In this document: positions 12,300 to 23,335 of the stretch, piece after piece
Position numbering within the stretch: the stretch's first letter is position 1
Layout: each line of letters opens with the position of its first letter
Source: Antitrichia curtipendula
Lineage: Eukaryota > Streptophyta > Bryopsida > Hypnales > Leucodontaceae
NCBI GenBank assembly: GCA_951230915.1
Contig: OX579637.1
Span: 29,326,001-29,390,000 of the forward strand
Direction: 5' to 3'
Length of the DNA stretch: 64,000 bases
Notes under the pieces: generated by a model
The model's database searches: none
Seen by the model: the letters and a program-made list of their open reading frames with translations, nothing else
What the model was told of the DNA's origin: nothing
Position numbers and translations under genes: made by a program

Positions 12300-12430
12300 G
12301 TGTCGCGTTGTCACTAGGCAAGACATCTTGGGGTCCCCCAATGAGTTCTCCCTCTAGTGAGTATTGTCACCAAGCAGGCTGTCATGGGGTCCCCCGACGA
12401 GTTCTCCCTCCAGTGAGCGTTATTACCAGT
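12300..12430. repeat. Short two-copy tandem repeat, about 58-bp unit
   Basis: GGGGTCCCCC followed by GAGTTCTCCCTC and TAGTGAG or CAGTGAG occurs twice in succession (about 12330 and 12388), each preceded by a GTCAC/GGCAAG- or CATGGGG-like segment. It is GC-richer than the flanks and has no coding value. Confidence 0.6.
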
Positions 12431-12439
12431 TAGGTTTTA

Positions 12440-15000
12440 AGGACACTGTCTTGTTTTAGTATAACTGTTAGAAAATAGTCCTTTACCACCTGAGTGTCAT
12501 TTGTGATATGTAATTGCACAAGAAATCTTGATGATATACCATGAACATGTTTTTTGTTGTTTTATTCTTTGCATGCAGTGCAGGGTCTGTGAAGTCATAG
12601 CTGAAGTTTTTTTATCTACTGAAATGGATGTGGTTCATGTTTCATTGGATGCAATACAAAATTTAGTATTTGGATTATAAGTATGTGTGCTCCTTCTCTT
12701 TCAATTGTCAGTCACTTATGGAATTGTGGGCTTTCGAGGTCTACACTATCACTATAGTATGGGCAAGCAGGAACAGATATACATTAGCAATGAAAGCACC
12801 TTTAGTTGATGTTCTTCAAAATTATAGGAGGCAATGTAACTCCAGTTCAGCATTGTTTAGTCTGGCACGACTAGCCTGAAGGCAACTATTAGTCGGGTGA
12901 TCTCACGACTGGATTTGGCACCAGCCCTTATTTCCAAAAGCAATTGTTCATTTCGTGATTTTGTCCTCATGTTTGACACTTCTGACTTTTCTACTGAATT
13001 CTTCGGGTCACTAGACCTTTATATCAGTGGCCTATATCATTTGTAAGTGACAATACTCACCGATGCAACTTTGATGCATGCCAAATGGTAATACCTGGGG
13101 ATCTATGGACAGACAACAAAAATCCTTGGGGGATTTGTCCCTTTTTTAATTCTGGACTATTAAAAGTCCGAGAGTAGTTAAATAGGTCATTGAGTTCTTG
13201 TGTTGTTGTAGACAGTAGACATCAAAGTTTGTATAATTATTGTATATTTTCTATTTATGGTGCATTATATAAGCAAGATATGTTACTGTACTTGCACATG
13301 CATACTTTAGCCTTTACATGGTGGATGTCAAAATTTTAATTGTCATTGAGTATATCAAAGTTTATTTCTTAAAAAATAGTTACATGTGTTCTTCATGACT
13401 CTGGATTGTGTATCATCCATTAGCATATTTTTGGGATGTAAGGTAGTATTTTTCTAAATTGTCCATTTCAGAGTTGATTGTTTTTTCAAAAAAACTAAAT
13501 ACCTTGAAACAAGTTTAGAAAGATATAGACAAAAAAAAAATAGAATTGGCATTTAATCCAAGTCGTTTCATATTTTTTGAACCTTTGTAAAATTAGTTAT
13601 AAATTTTTGAAGTTAAAAAACCGTAGTCATTAAAAGCAAACATGTCTTAAAATGTACAGTATTGATACACTGAAAAAAACAAAATGTACCTCTAGGTCAT
13701 GATTGCTTTTAGAACACGGTCGATTTTAGAGCAAGCCAATTAGATAGCCTCTGGTTTTATCACACAAATCAGGAACACAACATAATTTTAGTCTTCTAAA
13801 GACGTAAGATTTAGATTAATTTACTTGGCAATGTGAGCTTGATAATTGCATTCAGATCAACTTCAGACTATTCAAAGTGATTGAATAGCATCTTAAATTT
13901 TCAGATCCTCCAATATTGTCTCTAAATATAATAGCCCTTCAATTGTATGAGGATTTTGTTGAGTACCTTACTCATTTGGTAATGTGGCTTTGATTTGTAG
14001 GATTATGTTACATGCCACACCTGATGCATACTCAAATGGAGCTTTTGCATCAACTCTGTGGTACTCACCCTTGGAACATGGAAAAAATTTGTAACTTCTC
14101 TTCTGACATGCTTTAAAAGTAGGTTATGTCTTGAATAACATATTATTGGAGACATACCTCAATTAAAGATTTTTGGACCAATTTGTTGATATAGAACTAG
14201 TAGCAGTCTCCTTGATTCAGTGAAGGATTCTTGAATTGCATACTGATTGCTGGTTATGAGTTGCATTGAAAAATTGTGTGTGGTGAATTGATTGCATGGT
14301 TGTATCTTCTGTTTGTAAAAAAAAAAACTTCATAAATCCAAAGGCGAAAACTAGTCAATGTTTAATTATCTTTGAATTTAGGTTTGACAATGTTTTTTGT
14401 AGATTGGTGAATTATAAAAAATTTCTTACTATTTTAGAATTAGAATATTTGAATTGATTGTGTAGATAGGACTATTTTGGGGGGTCTTTAATGTATTGAT
14501 ATATGTATATATTTTGCAGGTTTGTAGTTGGAGTGCAAATAGCTCTATGTAGAGTGGCTTAGGAGTTGGGACATAGTTGAGATTGGATACTCACAACTTC
14601 ACTAGATTGGCTTATTTGTTCAAGGAGTCAACTTTCTAAACTTATAAATTCTTCAACAAGGTAGAATCCATGAAACCTAAAATAGTCATTTGGTTCTTGT
14701 TTGAGTTCCCTTAGCATGTTCAATCATTTATGATTTGTTGGTTTCATGTGCCACTTGTTTTCTTAAATTAATATAGTTGAATATTTTAGAATTAAAAATT
14801 GATTATTTAATGTCTGTTGGTGTCTACTCCTTAGTCTTGTAATTGTGACATTTTAGATGTTTTGCTTTGGTCTTAGGATAGATGCTACCAATCATCTTTC
14901 AATAGTGATTTTCTTTAAACATTTTATTTTTTGATTTTGTTATTTAATTTCTATGCATGAGACTTGTTCCGTAGTTTAGACTATATTGATTATTTGTAAA
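12440..15000. other. AT-rich stretch, no gene recognised
   Basis: Only very short open frames are present. I see no RNA gene or structured repeat. It may be older transposon or intergenic sequence. Confidence 0.6.
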
Positions 15001-15044
15001 TGTTGGTAGTTAGGATTAGGGCACATGATGTCATTCAAGGTACA

Positions 15045-15709
15045 ACTATTCTCCTTGGAAAATGAATGGAGCAATCCGGAGAAGATTGGCCCAATTATAC
15101 CAAAAGAAGGCGATTCCCATGCCAACCTCTAGATCAGGTTGGAAGATGCAGATGTGGTAGATTGGCCATTCTCGTTTTGGGATCTGGAAGACAAAGTTAG
15201 GATTAACATGAAACTTAAGAAACTGAACACCATCTTGCTAGAGATGTATGTCATTCATGTGGAGTTTGAGGGTGTTGATATCTGTAAGCATCGTCGTGTT
15301 GGTGGTGAGTCTTTTGTCTTTGAATCAGCTCCATTTGAGAAGACAAAAGTTGAGGTCATTGCTTGCCAAGATACTACTATTGAAGGTATTCCAATAAATC
15401 GAGCAGCTTGCTCTAGGGTTAGTTCATCAGAATCCAGGTCATTGCTAAAATCTCTTTTAATTACAAAAGAAGTTATGGAATTGTATTTTAAAGGGGAGGA
15501 GAAATTGAGGAACGAACTTAAGCAAATTGAGGAACGAACTTAAGCAATTTGAAGACCACAATTGGTTTCTAAAGTCTTAGAATCAAGATGGGGTTAGACT
15601 TCTGAAGGTTTATTGTGTGGAATGTTGCAAGGGTATTGGGGGTGAAAACAGTGGTCATACAAAATTCACTGCTTCATATTTGTTTTCAAATTTCCGCAAG
15701 AGCCATTCA
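15045..15709 (+). pseudogene. 5' part of a zinc-finger/transposase-like gene, split by the hAT insertion
   Basis: One frame is readable from about 15045 through 15543 (blocks NEWSNPEKIGPIIPKEGD, VVDWPFSFWDLEDKVRINMK, VHVEFEGVDICKHRR-like). A second stretch to the insertion point reads VYCVECCKGIGG, HTKFTASYLFSNFRKSH and SMSN. The C-x2-C followed by paired His looks like a BED- or C2H2-type finger. The reading resumes immediately after the right-hand target duplication at 28623 (RHIHSW, then IDFCNHPQSPAPK), so the two halves are one ancestral gene. Stops and frameshifts show that it is dead. The family is unrecognised, with the style of a transposase. Confidence 0.6.
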
Positions 15710-15717
15710 ATGTCAAA
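15710..15717. repeat. Left 8-bp target-site duplication (ATGTCAAA)
   Basis: Identical to 28615-28622 on the far side of the element; 8 bp is the standard hAT target duplication length. Confidence 0.9.
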
Positions 15718-15733
15718 CAAGGTTGTCTATTCG

Positions 15734-16010
15734 GACGTGACGTTGGCTTTTTACGTCCAGATGTCATAACGCGTCCCTCCTGACGCTTCCTAACGCGTCA
15801 CAGTCCGTCGCTGATACTCACAGGAACGTCCGCAGCGCTGATGAAGTCTGTCCATTCTACGACGGCGTCAGACCGTCTCCTGGACGGTCATTTCATCGCC
15901 GAATGGACATCCGTCTTTAGGACGGTAATCCGTCCTCTACACGGGAATCCGTCTCGTCCCCTGGATCAGAATATCGCAGGACAAGACAGTCGCCGCTTGG
16001 ACGGTTTCGT
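15734..16010. repeat. Left subterminal CGTCC/GGACG array of the hAT element
   Basis: Dense CGTCC, GGACG and CCGTC words in both orientations sit directly inside the left terminus, in sharp GC contrast with the surroundings. hAT transposases bind short subterminal motifs repeated like this (family knowledge), so these are candidate transposase-binding sites. Confidence 0.65.
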
Positions 16011-16325
16011 TGGCGGGGCTGCGGGTTTACGATACACCCCATCAGCTGTCACTCCCTCTAACTGGGTTTAGGATTTAGGGTTTTAGGGAGGGCTTCAAGG
16101 TGTACATTAAGGACTTCCGCCTATTCAAGATTACTTTCCCTTGCTGATTTTGCCTTTCATGACTTGGTTGGAGTACAACCATTGCGGTAGAGCGAAGTCC
16201 AAGAAGAGTGTATTGTGGTGGCACTTGTTGTGAGAGCAACAAGTATTGTTTCCACATCAAATTTCAAACAGAATACTAATCTTTTTTTTGGTGCAGGGGC
16301 AGATAGAAGAGGACTAGTAAAAGCA

Positions 16326-17678
16326 ATGGATGGAGGAAGATCACAGTAAGAACCTTGGTACACACTACGGCCAGATGGAAAAGTTGTTTGCTAGTTTTGC
16401 AAAGCTTTGCTAAGCTATCAAAAGGATCGATTGCTTTTCCATTTGGGATATAGACAAAATGACACCCTCCTTGGAGTGAGAGCATGCACTAAAGTCAATG
16501 CAGCCATGAAGGTAATGTTTTTTAATTGTAGAGGACATATACCTACGGACACTTCGCATGGAACTGGACGCGACGTGGAAGTGACATCACCATCAACGAT
16601 ACTACCAAGTGTAGTACGTGGCGAGCAACAACCTGATGCTTAAATCTCAGCAAACGATGGAGGAGAAAACACTGGGGGGCAAAGCTCTCAAGTACAATCA
16701 TCGAAGGCGCCCAACCCTAGTTTGACCCACAATCGATTGATGAGGCAATTGTCTGTACAAGAAGGAATGAACGCATCAAACAAGCAAGTACTAGACAAGA
16801 AGTGGGCTAAGTTTTTCTATGAAGCCAACATACCATTCAATGTAGTGAGGCATCCTGCTTTTCTGGATGCAGTGAAATCAACATCAGAATCGAGAGTTGG
16901 CTACAAACCTCTAGCATACCATGCACTTCGTACAAAGCTCATAAAATCTACAAAAGACGAAGTGGCAGCAATTGTAGTAGAGAAGACAAGGGCAACAATC
17001 CACAAGTATGGCGTTACAATATGCTCTAATGGATGGGACAATGTTACACATCGACCATTGATAAATGTCATGTTGGCATGTACAAGTGGAGAGGTATTTC
17101 TTGGATTGATAGACACAACAGGCGAATGCAAAGATGCTACTTACGTGGCTAATTGCATGGGTGATTACATTGACGAGATAGGGGCACAAAACGTGGTACA
17201 AGTTTGTACAGACAATGCAGCAAACATGTTGGCCGCTGGCACTCTATTACTTTGTAGATTTTCACACATATATTTTCAAGGATGTTCAGCACATGCACTT
17301 GACTTTCTACTTGAAGATTGGGAAAAACAAGATTGGATTACAAGTATGGTCAAGAAAGCCAAGTCAATTGTGAAATACATTCGAATGCATCACATGCCAC
17401 TTGCAATCTTTCGACGACATTCTCCTAATCACGTTTTGAAAAATCCCGTTCAAACACGCTTTGCAACCATGTTCCTCATGATCGAATGTTTGGTGGAAGT
17501 GAGGGAAGCGGTAGAATCGACAGTCCATGATCCGCAGTGGAATGAGTACACGCGGAGATTGGCATCCAATCAAAAGCAAAGAGTAGCTAACGATGTGCGA
17601 CGATATGTACGAACGGATGAATTTTGGAGGAAATGTTTGAATTTTGTGCACATAGTGGAGCCCGTGTTGATTGCATAA
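16326..17678 (+). pseudogene. hAT transposase, BED finger plus DUF659, truncated and with stops
   Basis: One frame runs throughout. The N-terminus shows a BED-type finger: VVC-x-FC at 16386-16400, then LLSYQKDRLLFHLGY and RACTKV. The core from 16722 is DUF659-like: WAKFFYEANIPFNVVRHPAF, ATIHKYGVTICSNGWDN, RPLINVMLACTSGEVFL, VVQVCTDNAANMLAAG (catalytic-type Asp), and CSAHALDFLLEDW. In-frame stops fall at TAA (about 16347), TAG (16392) and TAA (16641). The frame ends after NFVHIVEPVLIA, before the C-terminal part of the catalytic core and the hAT dimerisation domain, so roughly 40% of a typical 650-900-residue transposase is missing. AT-rich DNA follows. It cannot encode an active transposase, but it assigns the superfamily. 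Confidence 0.85.
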
Positions 17679-17679
17679 A

Positions 17680-18270
17680 TAGAAAATGAATTCTTACGTA
17701 TGTTGAAAAATATTAAAATATTATGCTAATTTTCAATAAAAATATAAATTTGGTTTGATAGTCAAATTTGACTTCAAGCTCTTCTTTGTGGTTGTTTACT
17801 AGTTTTGGGTATGAAAAATGAAATAAGCAATTGAAAATTTTTCTGACTAGAAATCTCAATTGATATTTGTATTTTTTGTAAAAAACTAAAAATTTAAAAT
17901 ATCTTGAATTGTTTTTTCTATTTTTACTTATTTATGGCATGAAGTGCAACAAAAATGTTGACAATTACAATTTTCCACAAAACTAATTGAAATTTCTTGT
18001 AGTGATATACAATTCAAAGTTTTTAGTACTAAAGATATAAGATTTTTGTTTAAATTCAATTTAAATGATAAAGTTAGGGAAGACAAGAAGTTTTTTACAA
18101 CTCAATGTTTAGATAAAATACGTTTATAACTTTATATAAACCAAAATGAGTACAAAATGCATTGAAGCCACAAAGTGTGCTACATTGCTACGGATGTCCT
18201 CAAGCCTATACTATAATAATCGCATGTGCTAAGTAAACACTAGTTTTGCAACTATATGGTAATACACTAT
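17680..18270. other. AT-rich spacer between transposase and kinase relics
   Basis: No open frame of note. The missing transposase C-terminus is not recognisable here. Confidence 0.6.
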
Positions 18271-18273
18271 TAT

Positions 18274-19952
18274 CTAATCTTCATTGCGCACCTGCTCTTC
18301 TTGAAGGTCTTGTTCTTTGCGGGCCTCGCGGTAGCAATCCACGGGTGGTGTCCAAAACGTTGGAGCACCACTTAGACGTTGCACGACATATGTCACTGAG
18401 CGTTGTTGTAGTGGCTCCACCTTGCACAATTCACTCAACATGGTTTGAAACGCACCAAATGCCGTATGGTCCGGAATCATCTCTACATTTCCGCGATCTT
18501 TTTTCCATACCTTGATAGCCAATTTCCCTATGGAATATCCATTTGTGTGTATACCAACACACGGTGGCTTAACCCTGCGAGTAGGAGGTGATGAAGTTTC
18601 TGTCTCTCTAGTCAAGTACATCAACTCAGGAGCCACCTACCAACGTTGCGCTCGGGTTGCCTGAAACTTCCTTGGACAATTGAATTGATAAAGAGAAGGG
18701 GTTTCTTCATTGATGCGGCTATCCATTCCCCAATCACATAGACCAATCCACACGGTTCTTCCATCATCATTCGGAAAATGAAGCATAATGTTCTCCGATG
18801 TGATGTCGTTGTGCAATACAGAGCACTATTGCACTGCATCCACAATGCAAATCATTCCCACGCAAGTTCAGTGCGCTTGCGTCTATATGCCATGAGTCGT
18901 TTCTTAGCTTGCATTGTTTGTAGAGTTGCATCGTAAGCCACCTCTCCAATTTCATCTGGATCTCGATTCTTCTCATCAAGGATAAACATGGCGCCGAGAG
19001 TACCGCCATTCCACCATTGCGAATAACACTTCATGGTCATGTCATTTATAGCAAAGAATTTGATGACCCTTGGATGCTCGCATGGACATACCAATGCCTC
19101 GATGGACAACTTCTCCCTCGACTTCTTCAATTCATCTACGCGCAAGGCTGACTTCCCAACTAATTCCATATTCTCGAGTATATGTTTTGAATTTTGAGCA
19201 CAGACTTTGCGCACCCTCTCATGCCCCCCTTGTTTGCTATGGCCAGACAAAAGAACCACCACCACTCCTCTTTCAAGGAAAACCACTCCTCTTATAGCTT
19301 GTTGACCAAAGGCCAAGTTCTGACTTCGTTGAAACCACAGAGCGGAACGGATGTTGTTTGAAGACAGTCCACGCATTGCTTCATGCCACCAATACACCTT
19401 CTTGTACAACAAATTCAATGCTTGTTGTCTGGGCACTATACTCTTCTGAAAGCCTTTTATTTTTTCCGCAACTTGGGCAAGGTTGAAGATACACGTTTGC
19501 ACTTGTGACTCCAACCAATGATTGAAGCATTATTTCGTGCGGTCTTCATGCCACTCATCCGCGCTCATTGTTGTCCAGAACATGTGGTGGAACTTTTGTT
19601 TAATGACATCCACTCCCTGTAATCCGCGTGAGACGTATGTTGTGTTCAACTGCAAAATTGAATACTACTCAAAAACATCCAATGCCACTTCATGCAATTT
19701 TCGCGTTGCACCCTTGCTTGGCCACTTCTCTGGATTTGTAGCCTTGTGCCTTATTCGTTGTTGTTTTTTCCCCTTTGAAGACTCTCCGCCCTCCACAGCA
19801 GCTCTGGCCCCTTCTGCAGCTACGGACCCTTCTACAACTACAGCCTGTGAAACAGGCTCTGGTGATTCCGCATCCAGGTCCATAATCGGTGCATCTCCAA
19901 CACCTATCTACCAATCATCAACCTTTCTCTTCGAGAAATCGCGACCAACCAT
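18274..19952 (-). pseudogene. Protein-kinase-like gene carried inside the hAT element
   Basis: Reading the minus strand from ATG at 19952 gives about 560 codons in one frame to about 18852, then a single frameshift and one further frame to the stop at 18274. Kinase landmarks are in order: YSQWWNGGTLGAMF (hinge-like, about 19010), HNDITSEN (catalytic loop, codons 18813-18790, with Asp present but Asn replacing the usual Arg), CDWGMDS (DFG position, codons 18735-18727, DWG), and VAPELMYLT (APE, 18633-18625). A later block, NGYSIGKLAIKVW, fits subdomain IX. The N-terminal 100 residues are low-complexity (SQAVVVEGSVAAEG), then basic (KGKKQQRIRHKATNP). I see no clear glycine loop. Five in-frame stops remain (four TAG, one TAA). 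It is non-functional and probably a gene captured by the transposon. Confidence 0.7.
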
Positions 19953-20171
19953 CGTGACAATAATAAGTAACAAATAATCAAAATGAAAGGAATTAGGAAT
20001 TCGGCTTCTACAAAGTGAGAAAACGCCCCCCTTATTCCTCAAACTAGCCTCTATCCAGCACCCGCGCTCGCAAGCAAGGACTGCAACCAATCCAAGACAA
20101 GAGAGCACTATCAGAGCAAGAGAGACTGTGGCGAGAGTATCCTAAAAATAGTCTTATATATCCATTTCACG

Positions 20172-20272
20172 TTGACGGACAGAGCGTCCAGGGCCGTCCA
20201 GGGTGTCCAGAGGACGGGAAGGCTGTCCAGTCCGCGGATTGGCCGTCGAGAGGACGGGAAGGCCGTCCAGGG
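20172..20272. repeat. CGTCC/GGACG array (internal, first)
   Basis: About 100 bp dominated by GCCGTCCAGGG, GAGGACGGGAAGG and close variants, placed right behind the 5' side of the kinase-like gene. The same word family occupies the ends of the element, so it may be an internal copy of a terminus left by nesting or rearrangement. Confidence 0.6.
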
Positions 20273-20279
20273 GGGGAAA

Positions 20280-22600
20280 CAATGCTGGCCGAATGTAATT
20301 CATTTCTAATCCTTATTCAGAGAATTTTTCATTTATGTGGTTTAACACTCTCGGACTTATCAGGACAGGTGTCCTTCCTCTCAATCGGGCATTAGTCTAC
20401 GGTGGCGAGTAGTATAGGAGTGCTAACTTAATGTTCACATTTGTTTCAAATAGAGGACAAATAAATATCAGAGATGACATTCAAATGCTCAAAACAAGGT
20501 TTACTACTCATTTAGAATGGAATTCTATTTTGTTGCACGTAAATAATGGGAGAAACATAGAAAAAAATCATAGAAGGTCAAATTGAAAACTTCTTAATGT
20601 CGGTCCTAGAATGTTCTATTTGGATGTTCATGTTAACATTTGATTCATTCTAATTGCACCCAGTTTCACAAAAGTTGTTGGCATTGGGCAATGTTTTTAT
20701 TACAAAAATCCCAGAATCTCGCAATCCTCTAAAATAATTTATATTCTGTAGGGCTCAAATTTGAGTTCAAATGAATTTTATCAATTATACGTAGAACAAT
20801 TTCACCTTTGGGATTATTGTATTTTGATTCCATCCTTCCCTGCATATAAGTGCACCTGACAATTTAGTATTTTTCTATATTTTTAAACCCTGCTTACACT
20901 AGTATACTCAAATCAACGTACAAACATTCAATAACTTACTAAGCCAGATCAAATATACAAAGACCAAGACAAAAACCACCCTCTAAATGCTCTAGTTAAA
21001 GGTAGTAAGATTAAAACTCTGAAATGGTTAATTATGAAATAATTGAAAGACCTCCTAAACAACATATGTCATATGCATATCATTGATTCATGTAAAACAT
21101 TGTTTCTTCTTTCCATTCATACATTACATAAAAAAAATATAACCCTATACATCTATACATAAGAATGTTTTATCTTTTAAAGATATTGTTATGCCGTTTT
21201 TTGGTGTCTTCAATATGTTTTATAAAACTTTGAATTTAAATCATTAATCTATTTTTTTCCAAGTCAAACTTCAAAGACTACATCTCAATCAAGTTTTGCA
21301 CTTGTAATGCCAACTAAAAAAATGAAAGACATGTTCCGTAGTTTCTGGTCCAACCTAGGTTTTGAAGTAAATCCTGTAGGCCTATACCCTAAATCCTAAA
21401 CCCTAAACCCTAAACCCTCTTCATTGTTGCAATTTTAAGAGTATTTGATGTTCAAGTTTATGTAACTATAGCAAATGAAAGAGGATTGGTGTAAGTCTGT
21501 AAAATAAAGGAAAAAAAGGGACGAATGAATTCTAATGTTCTATATAGTCTTCCACAGAAAGGAAAACTCTAAAACAGTAACATATGGCATTTGCCTTTTA
21601 ATTTTTTTCTCAAAATCAAAATGCAACATTGAGTACATGAACTTGACATTTTTGTGGTCTCTATATTTTTTTTATGGCTTCTAAAATATAATGCAACTAG
21701 CGGTGAATTACTACAGTTTTTCTTATGGATGGTTTATTAATTGCTTATATAGTATCGTATGTTAGCCACTAAACTGACTAAAGTCCCAAGGCCTCTTTTC
21801 CATCCTAAATCTGAAATAAATTGCCATTTCTATAGCAAAGAATTAAAAAAAAAAAATGAATGTATTTAGGCCTTTAAAGTGCACATCTACTTGTAGTATG
21901 TAAGATCTCATACTAGAGTACTAGACTAGTGTTCAATTGACCAGAAGAAATTTCACAAACTTTGCCTATGTAGAATTGTAGATTGCAAGATATTTACAAT
22001 AAACTTCAACCTCTGAACGCCCAATGGCATCATTTAGTGCCAATTTGATGGCAGTTCAATCACTTCAATGAGATGGAAAAAATTTGGAAGCGTTCATTTC
22101 ATTTTTTGGGACCTTCCATGTTGAGTTACAAAGTGTATCCAATTGATTTTGTAGTCTTTCCAATATTTGCCACCAAGTAATTTAGAGTTTAGTAAAAATA
22201 AAAATAAAAAAATATGCTACTTTAGTGTATTTTGGGAAGTTCTTGCTCCTTACTCTAAATCTGAAATTTCTCCCCAAAATTGATATTTTTTGAGTTTGAG
22301 TCTAACTATCAAACAAAAGTTCATTTTCTTTAGTTCCTATTTTATGTAAAATCCCCCAACACAAACCTAAATTGAAATTTCATTATTGCGATTTGAACTT
22401 TGAATGTGTTTTTAATGTATATTACATTGAGTACATTCTAAATATATCATGAAATGGAAATTAAGTTTACACTACGATGGATTCTAATGTCATTGTCCTT
22501 ATGATATATACACATGGTGAAAATTTGAAAATTTGAAAATTAATTTTCTATTTGATGTGATTTTGTCGAAACTTCGAATAAACATCAATTTTCAAAAAAA
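20280..22600. other. AT-rich spacer in the hAT element
   Basis: No gene recognised. The only structured feature seen is a short telomere-like repeat at 21387-21418, described separately. Confidence 0.6.
21387..21418. repeat. Interstitial telomere-like repeat (CCCTAAA)n, about 4.5 units
   Basis: Consecutive CCCTAAA, TCCTAAA, CCCTAAA, CCCTAAA, CCCT matches the plant telomere heptamer with one substitution. It is too short to be a telomere. It may be a telo-box cluster, a repair scar or chance expansion. Confidence 0.85.
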
Positions 22601-22617
22601 TAAAAATAAAAATTCTG

Positions 22618-23060
22618 AAGGGCCGTCCAGGACCTTTGGCAGGCCGTCCCAGACCACGAACAAGCCATCAAGAGGATGGGCAGGTCGTTCCCGACTAGGA
22701 ACAGGCCGTCAAGGAGACGGGCAACCCGTCCTTTTGGACAGCCTTTCCGTCCAAGAGACGGATAGGCCGTCAAGGGGACGGAAAGGCCATCCAAGACCAG
22801 ATCCAAGCCATCGAGAGGACGGGCAGGCCATCGAGGGGACGGAAAGCCCGTCCCCTCCCAGATCCAGGCCGTCGAGGGGACGGGCAGCCCGTCGAGAGGA
22901 CAGAAAGGCTGTCCGTTGAACTTTTGGGCGGCGGTATAATGATTTTCCGAACTTGTCAATGGCGCCCTGAACCCGATGACAACAGTCCAACCCTGTGCCG
23001 GACCTCTATGGACGGATCGGCCGTCCATTTGAGGGCCGTCCCACGCCCAAGACGGTCTGG
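22618..23060. repeat. CGTCC/GGACG array (internal, second)
   Basis: About 440 bp of repeated GGCCGTC, GACGGGCAGG and GAGGGGACGG words alternating in orientation, separated by CCAGATCCAGG-type spacers. GC content is far above the flanks. Open frames in it (for example 22533-22919) are by-products of the repetition and are not genes. Confidence 0.7.
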
Positions 23061-23335
23061 ATTCGAGGGGGATGGGCTAATTAGGTGTTAATTATCTTTC
23101 CTAACCGGGTCGGTAATTGGGGGTATAAGTGAAGTTTTTTCACAGTTGACCTTGCTTCCTCTTTTGAGTTGCACTGTCCTAGCTTGAGAAAGCTTCACAC
23201 TGCAACTTGAGGGGAAGTGTTATACATTTGGCATTATTTTGCCACATTTCAGTTGCCTTCACGCAATAGAAGGCAAAGCAAATTGTCATTGTATTTGCAT
23301 ACAATATCGTGTGTGTCATTGTGCAGGTATCAAGA

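Noticed and set aside
22533..23028. Open frames of 93-147 codons on both strands
   Set aside because: They translate the CGTCC/GGACG array and are by-products of repetition.
23205..23225. CTTGAGGGGAAGTGTTA, like a Copia polypurine tract plus LTR start
   Set aside because: No LTR pair, primer site or polymerase sequence was found on either side.
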